Notes: generated by a model from the letters alone, not told the origin. A stretch of DNA of 33,881 nt from CAZPAH01 sp964584495 (GCA_964584495.1 CAZPAH010000016.1:1-33881), one strand, 5' to 3'. Shown: positions 24,352 to 33,272, numbered from the stretch's first letter. A program made the numbers and translations.

Positions 24352-25536
24352 CTATATCTTGTCCAGACCCTGCGACAGATCCGCCAGAAGCTCATCGTAG
24401 TCCTCAATTCCAACGGAGACTCTTACCAGTCCGTCGGTTATCCCGGCATCTAGCCTCTTCGAGCGATCCATGCTCGAATGAGTCATCGACGCGGGATGCT
24501 GTATCAACGATTCGACCCCCCCGAGGCTTACCGCCAGGGTGAACAGCTTCAAAGAGTTCATCAGGGTCTTGCCTGAATCGATGCCACCCTTCAGCTCGAA
24601 GCTGATCAATCCTCCCGGGCCATCCGTTTGTTTCCTGTGTATCTCGTACTGCGGATGCGATTCGAGTCCCGGATACATGACTTTTTCCACCTTCGGGTGA
24701 CCTTCGAGAAATACCGCCATCTTCTGCGCGGACTCGCTGTGTTTTTGCATTCGCAGCGCGAGCGTCTTTATTCCCCTTGCGACCAGGAACGAATTGAAAG
24801 GATCGATCGTGCCGCCGAAATAATTCGACATCTTGCGGAAGTGCTTGTAATCCTCCTCGCCCTTGACCACGACCATCCCCGCGACCACATCGGCATGCCC
24901 GTTGAGGAACTTGGTCATCGAATGAACGACCACGTCCGCTCCCAGCTCGAAGGGACGCTGAAGAATCGGGCTCATGAAGGTATTATCGACTGCGAGCCTG
25001 GCGCCGTGCGTGTGCGCTATCTCGGCTATCGCCGCTATATCGGAAACCACCATCGTCGGGTTGCCTGGGGTCTCGACGTATATCAGCTTCGTATCGGGAG
25101 TAAGGGCTTCCTCTATCGCACGGAGGTCCGACGTGTCCACGAAGGTCGTCTTCACGCCGAAGCGGCCCATCACATATTCCAGAAGGCCGGTCGTCGGCCC
25201 GTAAACAGCCCGGGAGCAGACGATATGATCGCCCCGGCCGGTCATTGACGCCACGGCCAGATGAATGGCCGCCATCCCCGAACCGCAGCCGATACCGGCG
25301 TAACCTTTCTCCAGCACGGCTACGGCATTCTCGACCGCTTCCACCGTGGGGTTCCCCATCCGGGTGTATATGTAACCCTTCTTCCTGCCGGCAAAGAGGT
25401 CGGCCCCATGATCGACGTCCCTGAAAGAAAATGTGGATGTCTGATAGATAGGAGTTATAACAGTTCCTGTGTCATCGGGAATAAGGCTTGAGTGCACACA
25501 TTGCGTTTCCTTATGACGTTTCCTGACGTCTTCCAT
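24352..25536 (-). CDS. Cys/Met-metabolism PLP enzyme (trans-sulfuration type)
   Basis: A 394-aa fold-type I PLP enzyme of the cystathionine gamma-synthase/gamma-lyase/methionine gamma-lyase family, a cytoplasmic tetramer. The PLP lysine is Lys209 in HSMTKFLNGHAD; YTRMGNPT supplies Tyr/Arg to the phosphate of the neighbouring subunit. Other markers are GSGMAAIHLAV, VYVETPGNP-type LIYVETPGNPT, AVDNTF and SLGGVESLIQHPASMTHS. The latter is typical of the family C-terminus that binds substrate carboxylate. The Cys expected after VYG in methionine gamma-lyases is Pro here (VYGPTT), which argues for another activity. The exact reaction cannot be fixed from sequence. Start is ATG 25534-25536 with AAGGAG upstream rather than TTG 25557. 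It follows the NifU-like gene by 32 bases. Confidence 0.88.
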   Translation of the reverse strand: MEDVRKRHKETQCVHSSLIPDDTGTVITPIYQTSTFSFRDVDHGADLFAGRKKGYIYTRMGNPTVEAVENAVAVLEKGYAGIGCGSGMAAIHLAVASMTGRGDHIVCSRAVYGPTTGLLEYVMGRFGVKTTFVDTSDLRAIEEALTPDTKLIYVETPGNPTMVVSDIAAIAEIAHTHGARLAVDNTFMSPILQRPFELGADVVVHSMTKFLNGHADVVAGMVVVKGEEDYKHFRKMSNYFGGTIDPFNSFLVARGIKTLALRMQKHSESAQKMAVFLEGHPKVEKVMYPGLESHPQYEIHRKQTDGPGGLISFELKGGIDSGKTLMNSLKLFTLAVSLGGVESLIQHPASMTHSSMDRSKRLDAGITDGLVRVSVGIEDYDELLADLSQGLDKI

Positions 25537-25568
25537 CCTCCGGCTCCTTTCTGACAAAACAAATCGTA

Positions 25569-25961
25569 TTACTCTACACCGGCACCGCCGGTTTTTCCAG
25601 TCCTGTAGTCCTCAATCGCCGCTCTCAAGGCTCTTTCTCCCAGCAGGGAGCAATGGCGCTTCTCTTCCGGCAGCCCCCCCACCTCCGCTTCAATCATCTC
25701 CGCGGTGATCAGCGCGGCTTCCTCTACCTTTTTCCCCTTAGCCAATTCCGTCGTGACGCTGGAAGTCACGATCGCCGAGGAGCACCCGCGGCATTGAAAA
25801 CCGATATCGCTTATAACACCGGCGTCCACCTTTATCGTAATAACAAGCCAGTCTCCGCATCCCGGATCGCCTCCGTCCCCCTTGCCGTCGTACCTCTCCA
25901 GCTCGCCGACGTTCCGGGGCTCCATAAAATGATCGAAGAAAGCGGCGTTGACTATCTCCAT
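25569..25961 (-). CDS. NifU/IscU-type Fe-S cluster scaffold
   Basis: A 130-aa single-domain Fe-S assembly scaffold. The family opening FFDHFMEPRNVGEL is followed by the cluster ligands Cys35 (GDPGCGDW, with the conserved Asp), Cys57 and Cys60 (FQCRGCSSAI) and Cys104 (EKRHCSLLG). It lacks the C-terminal Nfu domain of full NifU. The Cys-x2-Cys pair at 57/60 adds one ligand to the usual three, as in some anaerobe proteins. Start chosen as ATG 25959-25961 with GGGAGA upstream; the frame extends further into the Mrp gene but without merit. It lies 17 bases after the Mrp/NBP35 ATPase, which transfers Fe-S clusters, so scaffold and carrier are probably made together. A cysteine desulfurase is not in view. 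Confidence 0.85.
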   Translation of the reverse strand: MEIVNAAFFDHFMEPRNVGELERYDGKGDGGDPGCGDWLVITIKVDAGVISDIGFQCRGCSSAIVTSSVTTELAKGKKVEEAALITAEMIEAEVGGLPEEKRHCSLLGERALRAAIEDYRTGKTGGAGVE

Positions 25962-25978
25962 TTCGCTATCTCCCGCCT

Positions 25979-26848
25979 TTACTCTTTTCCCCCGGACCCG
26001 CACTCCTTGCATCCGGAACATGCACCGTCCTCCGTCTTCATTTTTCTCTTTTCAACGGCCGAGATAGGCGCCGCCAAAGCCGAGAAGATCTTCCCGCTTT
26101 CCGTTTCGGGGTATTTCAGGACGAAAGGGGTTCCATCGTCGCTTGCATTCACTATTGCGGGCTCTATGGGGATCCGGCCGAGAAATGGAACGCCCATGTC
26201 CCGCGCCATCTCCTCTCCTCCTCCACCCTTGAAAATCTCCGTATGCTTACCGCACTCCGGACACACGAATCCGCTCATATTCTCTATTACCCCGACGACG
26301 GGCAATCCCAGCTCGCGGCAGAAAGATATGCACTTTCTCACATCGACCAGCGCGACATCCTGAGGCGTCGTCACTATGACCGCTCCATCGGCGTCGCCTA
26401 TAAGCTGGGCCACCGCGAGAGGTTCGTCTCCGGTTCCGGGGGGAGAGTCGACTACGAGAAAATCGAGCTCTCCCCAATCGACATCCCCGAGGAACTGCTT
26501 TATTACATTGTACTTCATCGGACCCCGCCAAATTACGGCATCATCGCTGTCACGAAGAAGGAACCCGATCGACATCACCTTTAGATTATCCCCGATCCCG
26601 AGAGGACTGATGGAATCTTCCGTCCCGTGAAGGGTCATTCCCTCGACCCCAAGTAGCTTGGGTACGCTCGGTCCGTGTACATCTATATCGAGCAGGCCCA
26701 CCTTCTTGCCGGACGATGCGAGCGCAACGGCCAGGTTTACCGCGACCGTGCTTTTACCCACTCCTCCCTTGCCAGAAAGAACCAGTATCTTGCGGCCGAT
26801 TCTGCTCATCCTCTCCTTTATTCTTCCCTCCTCGGGTATTCCTTTCAT
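25979..26848 (-). CDS. Mrp/NBP35-type Fe-S carrier ATPase
   Basis: A 289-aa P-loop ATPase of the ApbC/Mrp/NBP35 group, cytoplasmic and dimeric. It begins at the ATPase domain without the MIP18-like N-domain. The deviant Walker A is LSGKGGVGKST; next come LLDIDVHGPSVPKLLG, the switch VDSPPGTGDEPL and the cluster-bridging CxxC in GFVCPECGKHTEIF. The C-terminal tail is unusual: GACSGCKECG adds three Cys that could bind a second cluster, as in the N-terminal ferredoxin-like region of NBP35 but at the other end. Two adjacent ATG codons follow GGAGG; the second (26846-26848) has the better spacing. It is the first gene of the four-gene minus-strand group. The 186 bases upstream contain no strong promoter match. 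Confidence 0.9.
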   Translation of the reverse strand: MKGIPEEGRIKERMSRIGRKILVLSGKGGVGKSTVAVNLAVALASSGKKVGLLDIDVHGPSVPKLLGVEGMTLHGTEDSISPLGIGDNLKVMSIGFLLRDSDDAVIWRGPMKYNVIKQFLGDVDWGELDFLVVDSPPGTGDEPLAVAQLIGDADGAVIVTTPQDVALVDVRKCISFCRELGLPVVGVIENMSGFVCPECGKHTEIFKGGGGEEMARDMGVPFLGRIPIEPAIVNASDDGTPFVLKYPETESGKIFSALAAPISAVEKRKMKTEDGACSGCKECGSGGKE

Positions 26849-27034
26849 CATTCCTCCAGTCCGATCGTATGATTATTCAATCCTACATCTCCAGTGGAGC
26901 AAACCCACAACTGATCCGGGAAACGAAATATGCATATCGGGAAGGCACTTTTCAAGTCTTTTCAGGCCTTTCGCGGTTTTCAGCGGTCTCGAGCTCTCCG
27001 GGCGCCGGATCGAGCGGCCGAATGGACCGCCGCT

Positions 27035-28771
27035 TCAGAAACCCGCCGCGCAGCCGTCTTTTCTCGGTTCGGTCCCTCCGATAAGGAGATCGTTCTTTTG
27101 ATCGTACCAGACCCCCTGGTACCCTCCGAAGCCACCGTTCTCCTTGGAGACCTTATGCCCCATATCGATAAGTTCCCGTATCACCGCGGGATCTATCCCC
27201 GATTCGTACACTATCTCTCCGCCGTCGGCCATCACCTGGCCCGTCGGCTGCGACGATCCGAAATGCCTAACCCGGGGCGCGTCCCCCGCCTCCTGAATCC
27301 CCATTCCGAAATCTATAATGTTGCATATAATCTGCGCGTGTCCCTGAGGCTGCATCGAACCACCCATTACTCCAAAAGAAAATACCGGCATTCCCTCTTT
27401 CGTGACCATGCCAGGAATTATCGTGTGGAACGGCCTCTTGTGCCCCTCCAGGGCATTGGGGTGAGTCTCGTCGAGGTTGAAGAGGGCCCCCCGGTCCTGC
27501 AGGCAGAAGCCGAGCCCGTCGGGAACGGGGCCCGAGCCGAATCCCGCATAGTTGCTCTGTATAAGCGAAACAAAATTCCTGTCCCCGTCGACGACGGTGA
27601 GGTAGGTCGTCTCGCCGTTCTCCAGTATCGGATCTCCGGGCGGGACCGTAGCCATCGCCCTCTCGGCCGAGATCAATTTTCTTCTGCGATCCGCGTAGCT
27701 CTTTGAAATCAGCTCCTTTACCGGAATATCGACGAATTCGGGGTCTGCATAAAACCGCGCCCGGTCTTCGAACGCCAGTTTTTTCGCCTCAACGAGCGTA
27801 TGTATATACCGTGCGCTCCCAAAACCCATCGCTGAAATATCGTACCCTTCCAGTATATTCAGGATCTGAAGGGCGGCGATTCCCTGCCCGTTCGGCGGGA
27901 GTTCCCATACGTCGTATCCCCTGTAGTTCGTGCTCACCGGCTCGACCCAGGTCGACGAATGATCCTCAAGATCCCTCATCCTTATGTATCCACCGGTACG
28001 CCTGCTGAACCGGTCGATCGTACGGGCGATCTCCCCGTGGTAAAAGGCATCCCTGCCCTTTTCGGCGAGAATGCGGTATGTCTTGGCCAGATCCGGATTA
28101 CGGAAAATCTCCCCCTTCTCCGGCGCGCGTCCGCCGGGCATGTAGGTGGAGGCGAAATTCGGTTCGTCCTTGAGTCTCCCGGCGCCTAGCGCCCAATAGT
28201 ACGCTATGACCTCGGTCACGGGGAATCCTTCCTCCGCGTACTTGATCGCCGGGGCCAGAATCTCCCCGATCGGCAATTTCCCGAACCTCCCGTGCAGTTC
28301 GAACCATCCATCTACGCAGCCGGGAACCGTCTGGGGAAGCGCTCCCGTATAAGGGATACCGGCGCCGAATCCCTTCCTTCTCACCTCTTCTATGTTAAGG
28401 AGATACGGGCTGCGGCCGCTCGCATTCAAACCGTACAACTTTCCCTTTTTCGAATCCCACACTATCGCGAACAGATCCCCGCCTATCCCGCAGGACACCG
28501 GCTCCATCAGACCGAGGGCGGCATTCACGGCTATGGCGGCGTCGACCGCAGTCCCGCCCTTTTTCAGAATATCCACACCGATCTGCACGGCGAGGGGCTG
28601 GGCGGCGCAGACCATTCCGTGGCGGGCTATCACCTCGGAGCGGGAACCGTCGATCCTGCCGCTGATCCTGTCGTAGCCGTAGCCCTCATCAGGCATAAGG
28701 GCCATCAACAGGAACTGAACCATGACCGGCAAGGCGATCGCCTGGAGGGAAACTTTTACTAGCTGGCTCAT
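27035..28771 (-). CDS. ggt: Gamma-glutamyltransferase
   Basis: A 578-aa enzyme that cleaves or transfers the gamma-glutamyl group of glutathione and related peptides, usually in the periplasm. A hydrophobic N-terminus (AIALPVMVQFLLMALM) probably directs export. Family hallmarks are HGMVCAAQPLAVQIGVDILK, GGTAVDAAIAVNAALG, the oxyanion/Gly-rich EPVSCGIGGDLF, and NASGRSP. Autoprocessing would occur before Thr388 (GETTYLTVVD), the nucleophile of the small subunit. MGGSMQPQGHAQI near the end completes the substrate pocket. The start chosen is ATG 28769-28771 with GGAGGTAAAG upstream, since the frame extending to 28846 adds only a non-family stretch. It stands in the same direction as sppA upstream and the Mrp group downstream but with large gaps on both sides. 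Confidence 0.92.
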   Translation of the reverse strand: MSQLVKVSLQAIALPVMVQFLLMALMPDEGYGYDRISGRIDGSRSEVIARHGMVCAAQPLAVQIGVDILKKGGTAVDAAIAVNAALGLMEPVSCGIGGDLFAIVWDSKKGKLYGLNASGRSPYLLNIEEVRRKGFGAGIPYTGALPQTVPGCVDGWFELHGRFGKLPIGEILAPAIKYAEEGFPVTEVIAYYWALGAGRLKDEPNFASTYMPGGRAPEKGEIFRNPDLAKTYRILAEKGRDAFYHGEIARTIDRFSRRTGGYIRMRDLEDHSSTWVEPVSTNYRGYDVWELPPNGQGIAALQILNILEGYDISAMGFGSARYIHTLVEAKKLAFEDRARFYADPEFVDIPVKELISKSYADRRRKLISAERAMATVPPGDPILENGETTYLTVVDGDRNFVSLIQSNYAGFGSGPVPDGLGFCLQDRGALFNLDETHPNALEGHKRPFHTIIPGMVTKEGMPVFSFGVMGGSMQPQGHAQIICNIIDFGMGIQEAGDAPRVRHFGSSQPTGQVMADGGEIVYESGIDPAVIRELIDMGHKVSKENGGFGGYQGVWYDQKNDLLIGGTEPRKDGCAAGF

Positions 28772-28958
28772 CTTTACCTCCGGAAAGTGTGACCGTAGAA
28801 ATATCTCTGCCGCGGCTGCGCGGGGAAAGTCCGGGCAAAACACCATCCGGTATAAACCGCCGGTGTAAATGACGATTCAACACCCAGGCGGGGGGCCTTG
28901 ACGCCGGATCATTCCCGGTCCGTCGCACTCCTTTCCTGCCCGCAAAGGAGAACGGTGA

Positions 28959-30689
28959 TCATCTGATCACCGAATCGTCAATCATCGAAATCGGCCTCGA
29001 TGTGCAGAAGCTCCATGTTTCGGCCAGATCGTTACGGATATAGTTGTATATCACGTAGTTCGCGGCGGCCGAGAAGCTGCCGCTTCCCAGGATCTCGTCG
29101 AGGATACCCCTCTTCACCGGGTAGTGAACCAGCGACACCTTCTCATCTTTCGGGACCCCCGCGAGCTCCTTCGCAACCTCCACCGCCCTGTCGAGTCCGC
29201 CGACCTCATCCACCAGGCCGTTCTCCACGCCCTGGCGTCCGGTCCAAATGCGGCCGAAGGCCAATTTCTCGGCCTCCTCGAAGGTCATCTCCCGCTTGTC
29301 GGCGACATCCTTCAGCCACATATTGAAATCGGCCCAGTGGTTGTTCCTGAACAGCTCCCACTGCTCCTTCGAGTAGTCTTTGTAAGGGGAATTCATGAGG
29401 GCGTTGGGACCTTTTGCCAGGAAATCGTGGGTTACCCCGATCTTGTCTGCCAACCCCTTAACATTGAATTTTCCGCTGATTGATCCTATCGACCCCGTGA
29501 CCGTCATCGGATCGGCGATTATCTTGGTCGCCCTGTAGGAAATCGAGTAACCTCCCGAAGCCGCCACGTCGACCATCGAAACCACGACCGGCTTGATACC
29601 GGCCGTAACCTCGACCTGATGCCCGATCAGGTCGCTCGCTAGCGATTCTCCACCGGGGCTGTTGACACGGAAAACCACGGCGACGATATCTTCATCTTTC
29701 TGCGCCCGTTTCAGCTCGGAAACTATCGACTCATGCCCCATCATTATTCCCAACAGGGGATCGACCTTCGAATTTCTTCCCCCTATGGTTCCCTGAGCGT
29801 GAATTACGGCTATCTTTTTCTTGCCCGTCAGCCCCAGCTTTTTCGGTTCGACCTCCGCGTAGCGGGACTGCGAGACGGTGCGTAGCTCATCGTCCCCCTC
29901 TTTCCTGAGCATATTCTCGATATCGTCCCAGTATCTGGCGCAATCCACGAGGCCGAATTCCACGGCTTCCTCTATCGTGAAGACCGCCCTGCTCATCGCC
30001 TGTATGACATTTTCCTCGGTAAGACCGCGGTCCTCCTCCAGGGCGCCGCAATACATATCCCAGTATTCATCCAGCATCCATTTCCTGTTCTCCTTCACCG
30101 GCTCGGACATATCGGTGCGAAGGATCATCTCCGCCGCGGCCTTGTAATCCTTTATCTTGTGAATGTTGGGATTCACGCCGAGCTTGTCGAGAAGGTCCTT
30201 GATATGTTCGGACGTCACCGACATGCCCATAAACGAAATGTAGCCCGTCGGCGGCATGAAAAGGGAATCGCAGGCGCTGGCCAGATAATATGTGTGACGA
30301 TCCATCGCATCGGAAAATCCGTAGACCTTCTTTCCCGACTTCTGCACCTTCTTGACCGCCCCCCTTATCTCCTCCAGCATCGCGCGCCCGGCGCCGTTCG
30401 TGGCCGACATCTTGAGAAGAACGCCTTCGATACGATCGTCGACGCACACCTTATCCATATTCCCCAGAATCCTATGGAGCGTCTCGGGCTTGCCGCCTAT
30501 TATCTCCGACATGATATCGACAGGGGGGTTGTACTCGGAAATACCCCCGTACAGGTCGACCACAAGCCAGGAACGATCCTTGATATCAGCCTTCTGCCCT
30601 GATTTTGAAGCAACGACGCCTACGAATATGAGTATCACGACGAGAACGGCAAGAAGGGACGCAAAAAAAGACCTGATAAACGATTTCAC
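28959..30689 (-). CDS. sppA: Signal peptide peptidase SppA, long form
   Basis: A 576-aa inner-membrane serine protease that degrades cleaved signal peptides. One N-terminal membrane anchor (LLAVLVVILIFVGVVAS) is followed by two tandem ClpP-like domains, as in the 67K type. The catalytic dyad is split as expected: Lys183 in IKDYKAAAE of the first domain and Ser378 in DVAASGGYSIS of the second. TGSIGSISGKFNVKGL is a further conserved segment. Start is GTG 30687-30689 with GGAGG about nine bases upstream. It has its own promoter at 30833-30861 and a leader of about 135 bases. A palindrome GGTGATCA/TGATCACC (28954-28971) overlaps the stop codon and could help end the transcript. The product fits a genome that exports many signal-peptide proteins. 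Confidence 0.93.
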   Translation of the reverse strand: MKSFIRSFFASLLAVLVVILIFVGVVASKSGQKADIKDRSWLVVDLYGGISEYNPPVDIMSEIIGGKPETLHRILGNMDKVCVDDRIEGVLLKMSATNGAGRAMLEEIRGAVKKVQKSGKKVYGFSDAMDRHTYYLASACDSLFMPPTGYISFMGMSVTSEHIKDLLDKLGVNPNIHKIKDYKAAAEMILRTDMSEPVKENRKWMLDEYWDMYCGALEEDRGLTEENVIQAMSRAVFTIEEAVEFGLVDCARYWDDIENMLRKEGDDELRTVSQSRYAEVEPKKLGLTGKKKIAVIHAQGTIGGRNSKVDPLLGIMMGHESIVSELKRAQKDEDIVAVVFRVNSPGGESLASDLIGHQVEVTAGIKPVVVSMVDVAASGGYSISYRATKIIADPMTVTGSIGSISGKFNVKGLADKIGVTHDFLAKGPNALMNSPYKDYSKEQWELFRNNHWADFNMWLKDVADKREMTFEEAEKLAFGRIWTGRQGVENGLVDEVGGLDRAVEVAKELAGVPKDEKVSLVHYPVKRGILDEILGSGSFSAAANYVIYNYIRNDLAETWSFCTSRPISMIDDSVIR

Positions 30690-30767
30690 CCCAGTACCTC
30701 CAGGGAAAAAGACCTAGGTTCGGACCGTCTTGACACGGCGTGCAGACGAAGGGAACCCGTCCCTAAA

Positions 30768-30791
30768 CCCGGGCCGATCCTTCGGTCCGGG
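30768..30791 (-). other. Hairpin in the sppA leader
   Basis: CCCGGGCCGA (30768-30777) pairs with TCGGTCCGGG (30782-30791) around a 4-base loop, with one G-T mismatch. In the sppA direction it lies in the leader between the promoter and the GTG, without a T-run. Its role is unknown. Confidence 0.35.
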
Positions 30792-30832
30792 AGGCAGCCT
30801 TTCCCGCCCTCTGTCTTTCGCCATGGACGACA

Positions 30833-30861
30833 ATAGTACAATTCCACGGGATTCATTTCAA
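30833..30861 (-). promoter_or_regulatory. Sigma-70-type promoter of sppA
   Basis: On the minus strand, -35 TTGAAA (30861-30856) and -10 TACTAT (30838-30833) are separated by 17 bases. Predicted start is near 30826. A 7-bp hairpin AAGGAGG (30860-30866) / CCTCCTT (30875-30881) sits between this and the rightward arfB promoter. Confidence 0.5.
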
Positions 30862-30892
30862 GGAGGAAAGATTCCCTCCTTCCCGGGCATGC

Positions 30893-30922
30893 TTGACAAC
30901 AGCACTCTCATGAAACTAGTAT
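30893..30922 (+). promoter_or_regulatory. Sigma-70-type promoter of arfB
   Basis: A perfect -35 TTGACA (30893-30898) and -10 TAGTAT (30917-30922) separated by 18 bases. Predicted start is near 30929, leaving a leader of about 110 bases. The 349-base gap between sppA and arfB is thus a divergent promoter region. Confidence 0.55.
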
Positions 30923-31038
30923 CTGTTCCTGCGGCGCCGGGTAATAGACACAGGGGGCGGTTCTCGGCCGATCCCGCGGAGGACGGCCGGATGATAGCGT
31001 TAACGAAAAATCTGCAGGCTTCAATATAGGGAAACGGG

Positions 31039-31464
31039 ATGATCGTAATAAACGGCTCGCTGTCGATCCCCGATTCGGAACTGAGCTTTACATTCTCGAG
31101 AAGCTCGGGTCCCGGCGGGCAAAACGTGAACAAGGTCTCAACGCGAGTGACCCTGCTGTTCGATGTCGGGAAATCTCCAACCCTGTCGCCGGGACAGAGG
31201 GACCTCCTGCTCGAAAGGCTCCGGACCAGGATCAACCGGGAAGGGATCCTCAGGGTCGTCTCCTCGAGGCACAGAACTCAGGGTGCCAACAGGGAAGCGG
31301 CCACCGAAAAATTCGCCGCCCTCCTGCGCGAGGCGTTGAAATTGAAAAGACCCAGAAAAAAGCCCGCGATACCCCGTTCCCTGGTCGAAAGGAGATTGAG
31401 AGAGAAGAAGCGCCGCTCGTTGCTAAAGATAAACAGGTCGCGCAATTTCGATCCGGAAGGGTGA
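31039..31464 (+). CDS. arfB: ArfB (YaeJ) peptidyl-tRNA hydrolase, ribosome rescue
   Basis: A 141-aa release-factor-like protein that frees stalled ribosomes lacking a stop codon. The GGQ catalytic loop is present in SRSSGPGGQNVNKVSTRVTL, followed by the rest of the RF-1 domain with RVVSSRHRTQGANREAA. The tail is a long basic helix (KRPRKKPAIPRSLVERRLR to KKRRSLLKINRSR) that in ArfB inserts into the empty mRNA channel. Length and layout are normal. ATG 31039 has a moderate ribosome site (GGGAAACGGG). It appears monocistronic, divergent from sppA and convergent with the flavodiiron gene. Confidence 0.93.
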   Translation: MIVINGSLSIPDSELSFTFSRSSGPGGQNVNKVSTRVTLLFDVGKSPTLSPGQRDLLLERLRTRINREGILRVVSSRHRTQGANREAATEKFAALLREALKLKRPRKKPAIPRSLVERRLREKKRRSLLKINRSRNFDPEG

Positions 31465-31465
31465 T

Positions 31466-31487
31466 CGCCTTTTTTCCTGAAAAGGCG
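31466..31487. terminator. Hairpin between convergent arfB and flavodiiron genes
   Basis: CGCCTTTT (31466-31473) pairs perfectly with AAAAGGCG (31480-31487) around a 6-base loop. A/T pairs at the loop end give a U-rich arm on either strand. It is a plausible weak two-way terminator in the 39-base gap. Confidence 0.5.
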
Positions 31488-31503
31488 CCGGCTTGGCGCG
31501 GCC

Positions 31504-32718
31504 CTACCAGCCCGTGGGCGGGTACCCTTCGAGCTTCTTAGCTATCCCCGATCCCGCCGCCCGGCATCGATCGATAATATCCGCGCCCGGCACATATTCC
31601 CCCCTGATCCCCTCGCAGAAGAGCTCGACTTTCATCTCGGCGAGCTCCCGCTCTAGGATCTTCACCGCCTCACCGCTCCAACCGTAGGAACCGAAGGCGG
31701 CGCCGATCATCCCGTACGGTTTGAGACCTTTCAGGTAGGTGAGGATATCGGCCATGGAGGGAAAGATGTTGTTGTTGATCGTCGGTGAACCCGCCAATAT
31801 CGCTCCCGCGTCCAGAATCTCCGACGCCGCGTCCGCCCTGCTCGTCTTGGTCGTGTTCAAGATCTTCACCGATACCCCACCCTCGGCCAGTCCTTCCCCG
31901 AAGGCTCTGGCCATTTTAGCCGTGCTCCCCCACATCGTGTCATAGACGATGACGGCCTTCCTATGAAGCTCCCTCGAGGACCATCTTCCATAGAGATCGA
32001 GTATCCTGCCGGGAGATCCGCGCCAGACGGGACCATGGTCGGGGGCGATCATGGATATCTCCAGCTTTAACCCGTTTATCCTTTCAACGGCCTTTTTCAC
32101 GATACCGGAAAAGGGAAGGAGTATGTTGGCATAATACCTCGCCGCTTCCTCGACCAGGATGCTTCCATCCAGCATGTCGTCGAACCTCTCGCCCGACGCA
32201 AGGTGCATTCCGAAACCGTCCTGGGAGAACAGGATCTTCTCCCCGGACAGGAACGATACCATGCTGTCCGGCCAGTGAAGCATCCGGGTCTCCATGCAGG
32301 TGAGGGCCATCCCGCCCAGGTCTATCGCTTCTCCGTCGCCGACCTCCGCGATCATGCCGCCGATCCCGAAATGTCGATCCAGGGCTTTCTTGCCGGCCCT
32401 CGATGCGAACACCTTCTCGGGGGCGACCGCCTCGATGATCTTCGGCAGGCAGCCGGTGTGATCCATCTCTGAATGGTTCGAAACTATGTAATCGATCTTC
32501 GACGGGTCTACCACCGACGATATCCTGGAAAGGAGCTCATCCTTGAAGGGGGCCTTCACCGTATCGATCAGGACGATCTTATCCGCCAAGACGAGGTAGG
32601 CGTTGTACGTCGATCCCCTCTTGGTCGAATACCCGTGAAATTCCCTTATATCCCAGTCTATCGCCCCGACCCAAAAGACCCTATCGGTCAGCTTTACGGC
32701 TTTAAATTCATTACCCAC
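31504..32718 (-). CDS. Flavodiiron protein (FprA/ROO type)
   Basis: A 404-aa soluble enzyme that reduces O2 (or NO) to water with electrons from rubredoxin or similar donors. The N-terminal metallo-beta-lactamase-like domain carries the di-iron ligands NHSEMDHTG (H-x-E-x-DH) and later His in MLHWPDSM, FSQDGFGMH and APDHGPVW. The C-terminal flavodoxin-like domain (about 255-400) has VIVYDTMWGSTAKMARAF for FMN phosphate and GSPTINNNIFP / GSYGWSGEA. There is no fused rubredoxin. Start is GTG 32716-32718, five bases after AAGGAG. It is last in an operon with ferritin, superoxide reductase and a rubrerythrin-type protein, 24 bases after the ferritin stop. Confidence 0.92.
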   Translation of the reverse strand: MGNEFKAVKLTDRVFWVGAIDWDIREFHGYSTKRGSTYNAYLVLADKIVLIDTVKAPFKDELLSRISSVVDPSKIDYIVSNHSEMDHTGCLPKIIEAVAPEKVFASRAGKKALDRHFGIGGMIAEVGDGEAIDLGGMALTCMETRMLHWPDSMVSFLSGEKILFSQDGFGMHLASGERFDDMLDGSILVEEAARYYANILLPFSGIVKKAVERINGLKLEISMIAPDHGPVWRGSPGRILDLYGRWSSRELHRKAVIVYDTMWGSTAKMARAFGEGLAEGGVSVKILNTTKTSRADAASEILDAGAILAGSPTINNNIFPSMADILTYLKGLKPYGMIGAAFGSYGWSGEAVKILERELAEMKVELFCEGIRGEYVPGADIIDRCRAAGSGIAKKLEGYPPTGW

Positions 32719-32742
32719 ACATACTCCTTCGTTTTCAACATA

Positions 32743-33267
32743 CTATTCCGCCGGGGCGGGCGCCGTGGCGACGAAGGGCATCACCCTCGCTCCCATCTCC
32801 CTGTCCAGAAGTATCAGGCCGTGACCATCTTTCCCCGTCATTTCAAGCATCTGAACGTTGCGCTCGGCGTTCACCTCTTCCTCGACCTGCTCGTCAACGA
32901 ACCATAGAAGCATGCTCCTCGAAGCATAATCCTTCTCCTTGTCGGCCAGCGCATAGAGCTCGTTTATCTTGCCCGTTATAAACTGCTCGTGGGCGAGCGC
33001 CGCCTTGAAAGCCTCCAAAGGAGAGGCCCAGGTGGTCTGAGGTTTCTCAATGGCGAGAAGCTCGATCTTTCCGCCGCGCTCCAGGATGTGATCGAAAAAC
33101 TTCATCGCATGTATCAATTCTTCCTCCACCTGCGCTCTATACCAGACTCCCATACCCTCGAATCCCTTGGATTCAAGGTAGGCCGCTATCGAAAGATACA
33201 GGTATGCCGAAAAGGTCTCGTGCATCACCTGTTCGTTGAAAGCGTCACGGATTTTCTTGCATATCAT
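32743..33267 (-). CDS. Bacterial ferritin (FtnA-type)
   Basis: A 174-aa cage-forming iron-storage protein. Ferroxidase residues sit in FNEQVMHETFSAYLYLSIA, WYRAQVEEELIHAMKFFDHI and the later LLWFVDEQVEEEVNAE, giving the E..E..H, E and Q/E pattern. It has no heme-binding Met context as in bacterioferritin. Start is ATG 33265-33267, chosen for AAGGAG eight bases upstream; the GTG-type extension to 33288 overlaps the superoxide reductase gene and has no better site. It begins 5 bases after the superoxide reductase stop, so it is co-transcribed. Storing Fe2+ limits Fenton chemistry, matching the other oxygen-defence genes here. Confidence 0.92.
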   Translation of the reverse strand: MICKKIRDAFNEQVMHETFSAYLYLSIAAYLESKGFEGMGVWYRAQVEEELIHAMKFFDHILERGGKIELLAIEKPQTTWASPLEAFKAALAHEQFITGKINELYALADKEKDYASRSMLLWFVDEQVEEEVNAERNVQMLEMTGKDGHGLILLDREMGARVMPFVATAPAPAE

Positions 33268-33272
33268 ATTAT

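Noticed and set aside
28954..28971. Palindrome GGTGATCA/TGATCACC at the sppA stop as a terminator
   Set aside because: Only a 2-base loop and no T-run; mentioned under sppA but not supported as a terminator.
30730..31029. Possible small gene in the sppA-arfB gap
   Set aside because: No ribosome site, runs through both predicted promoters, and composition is unremarkable.
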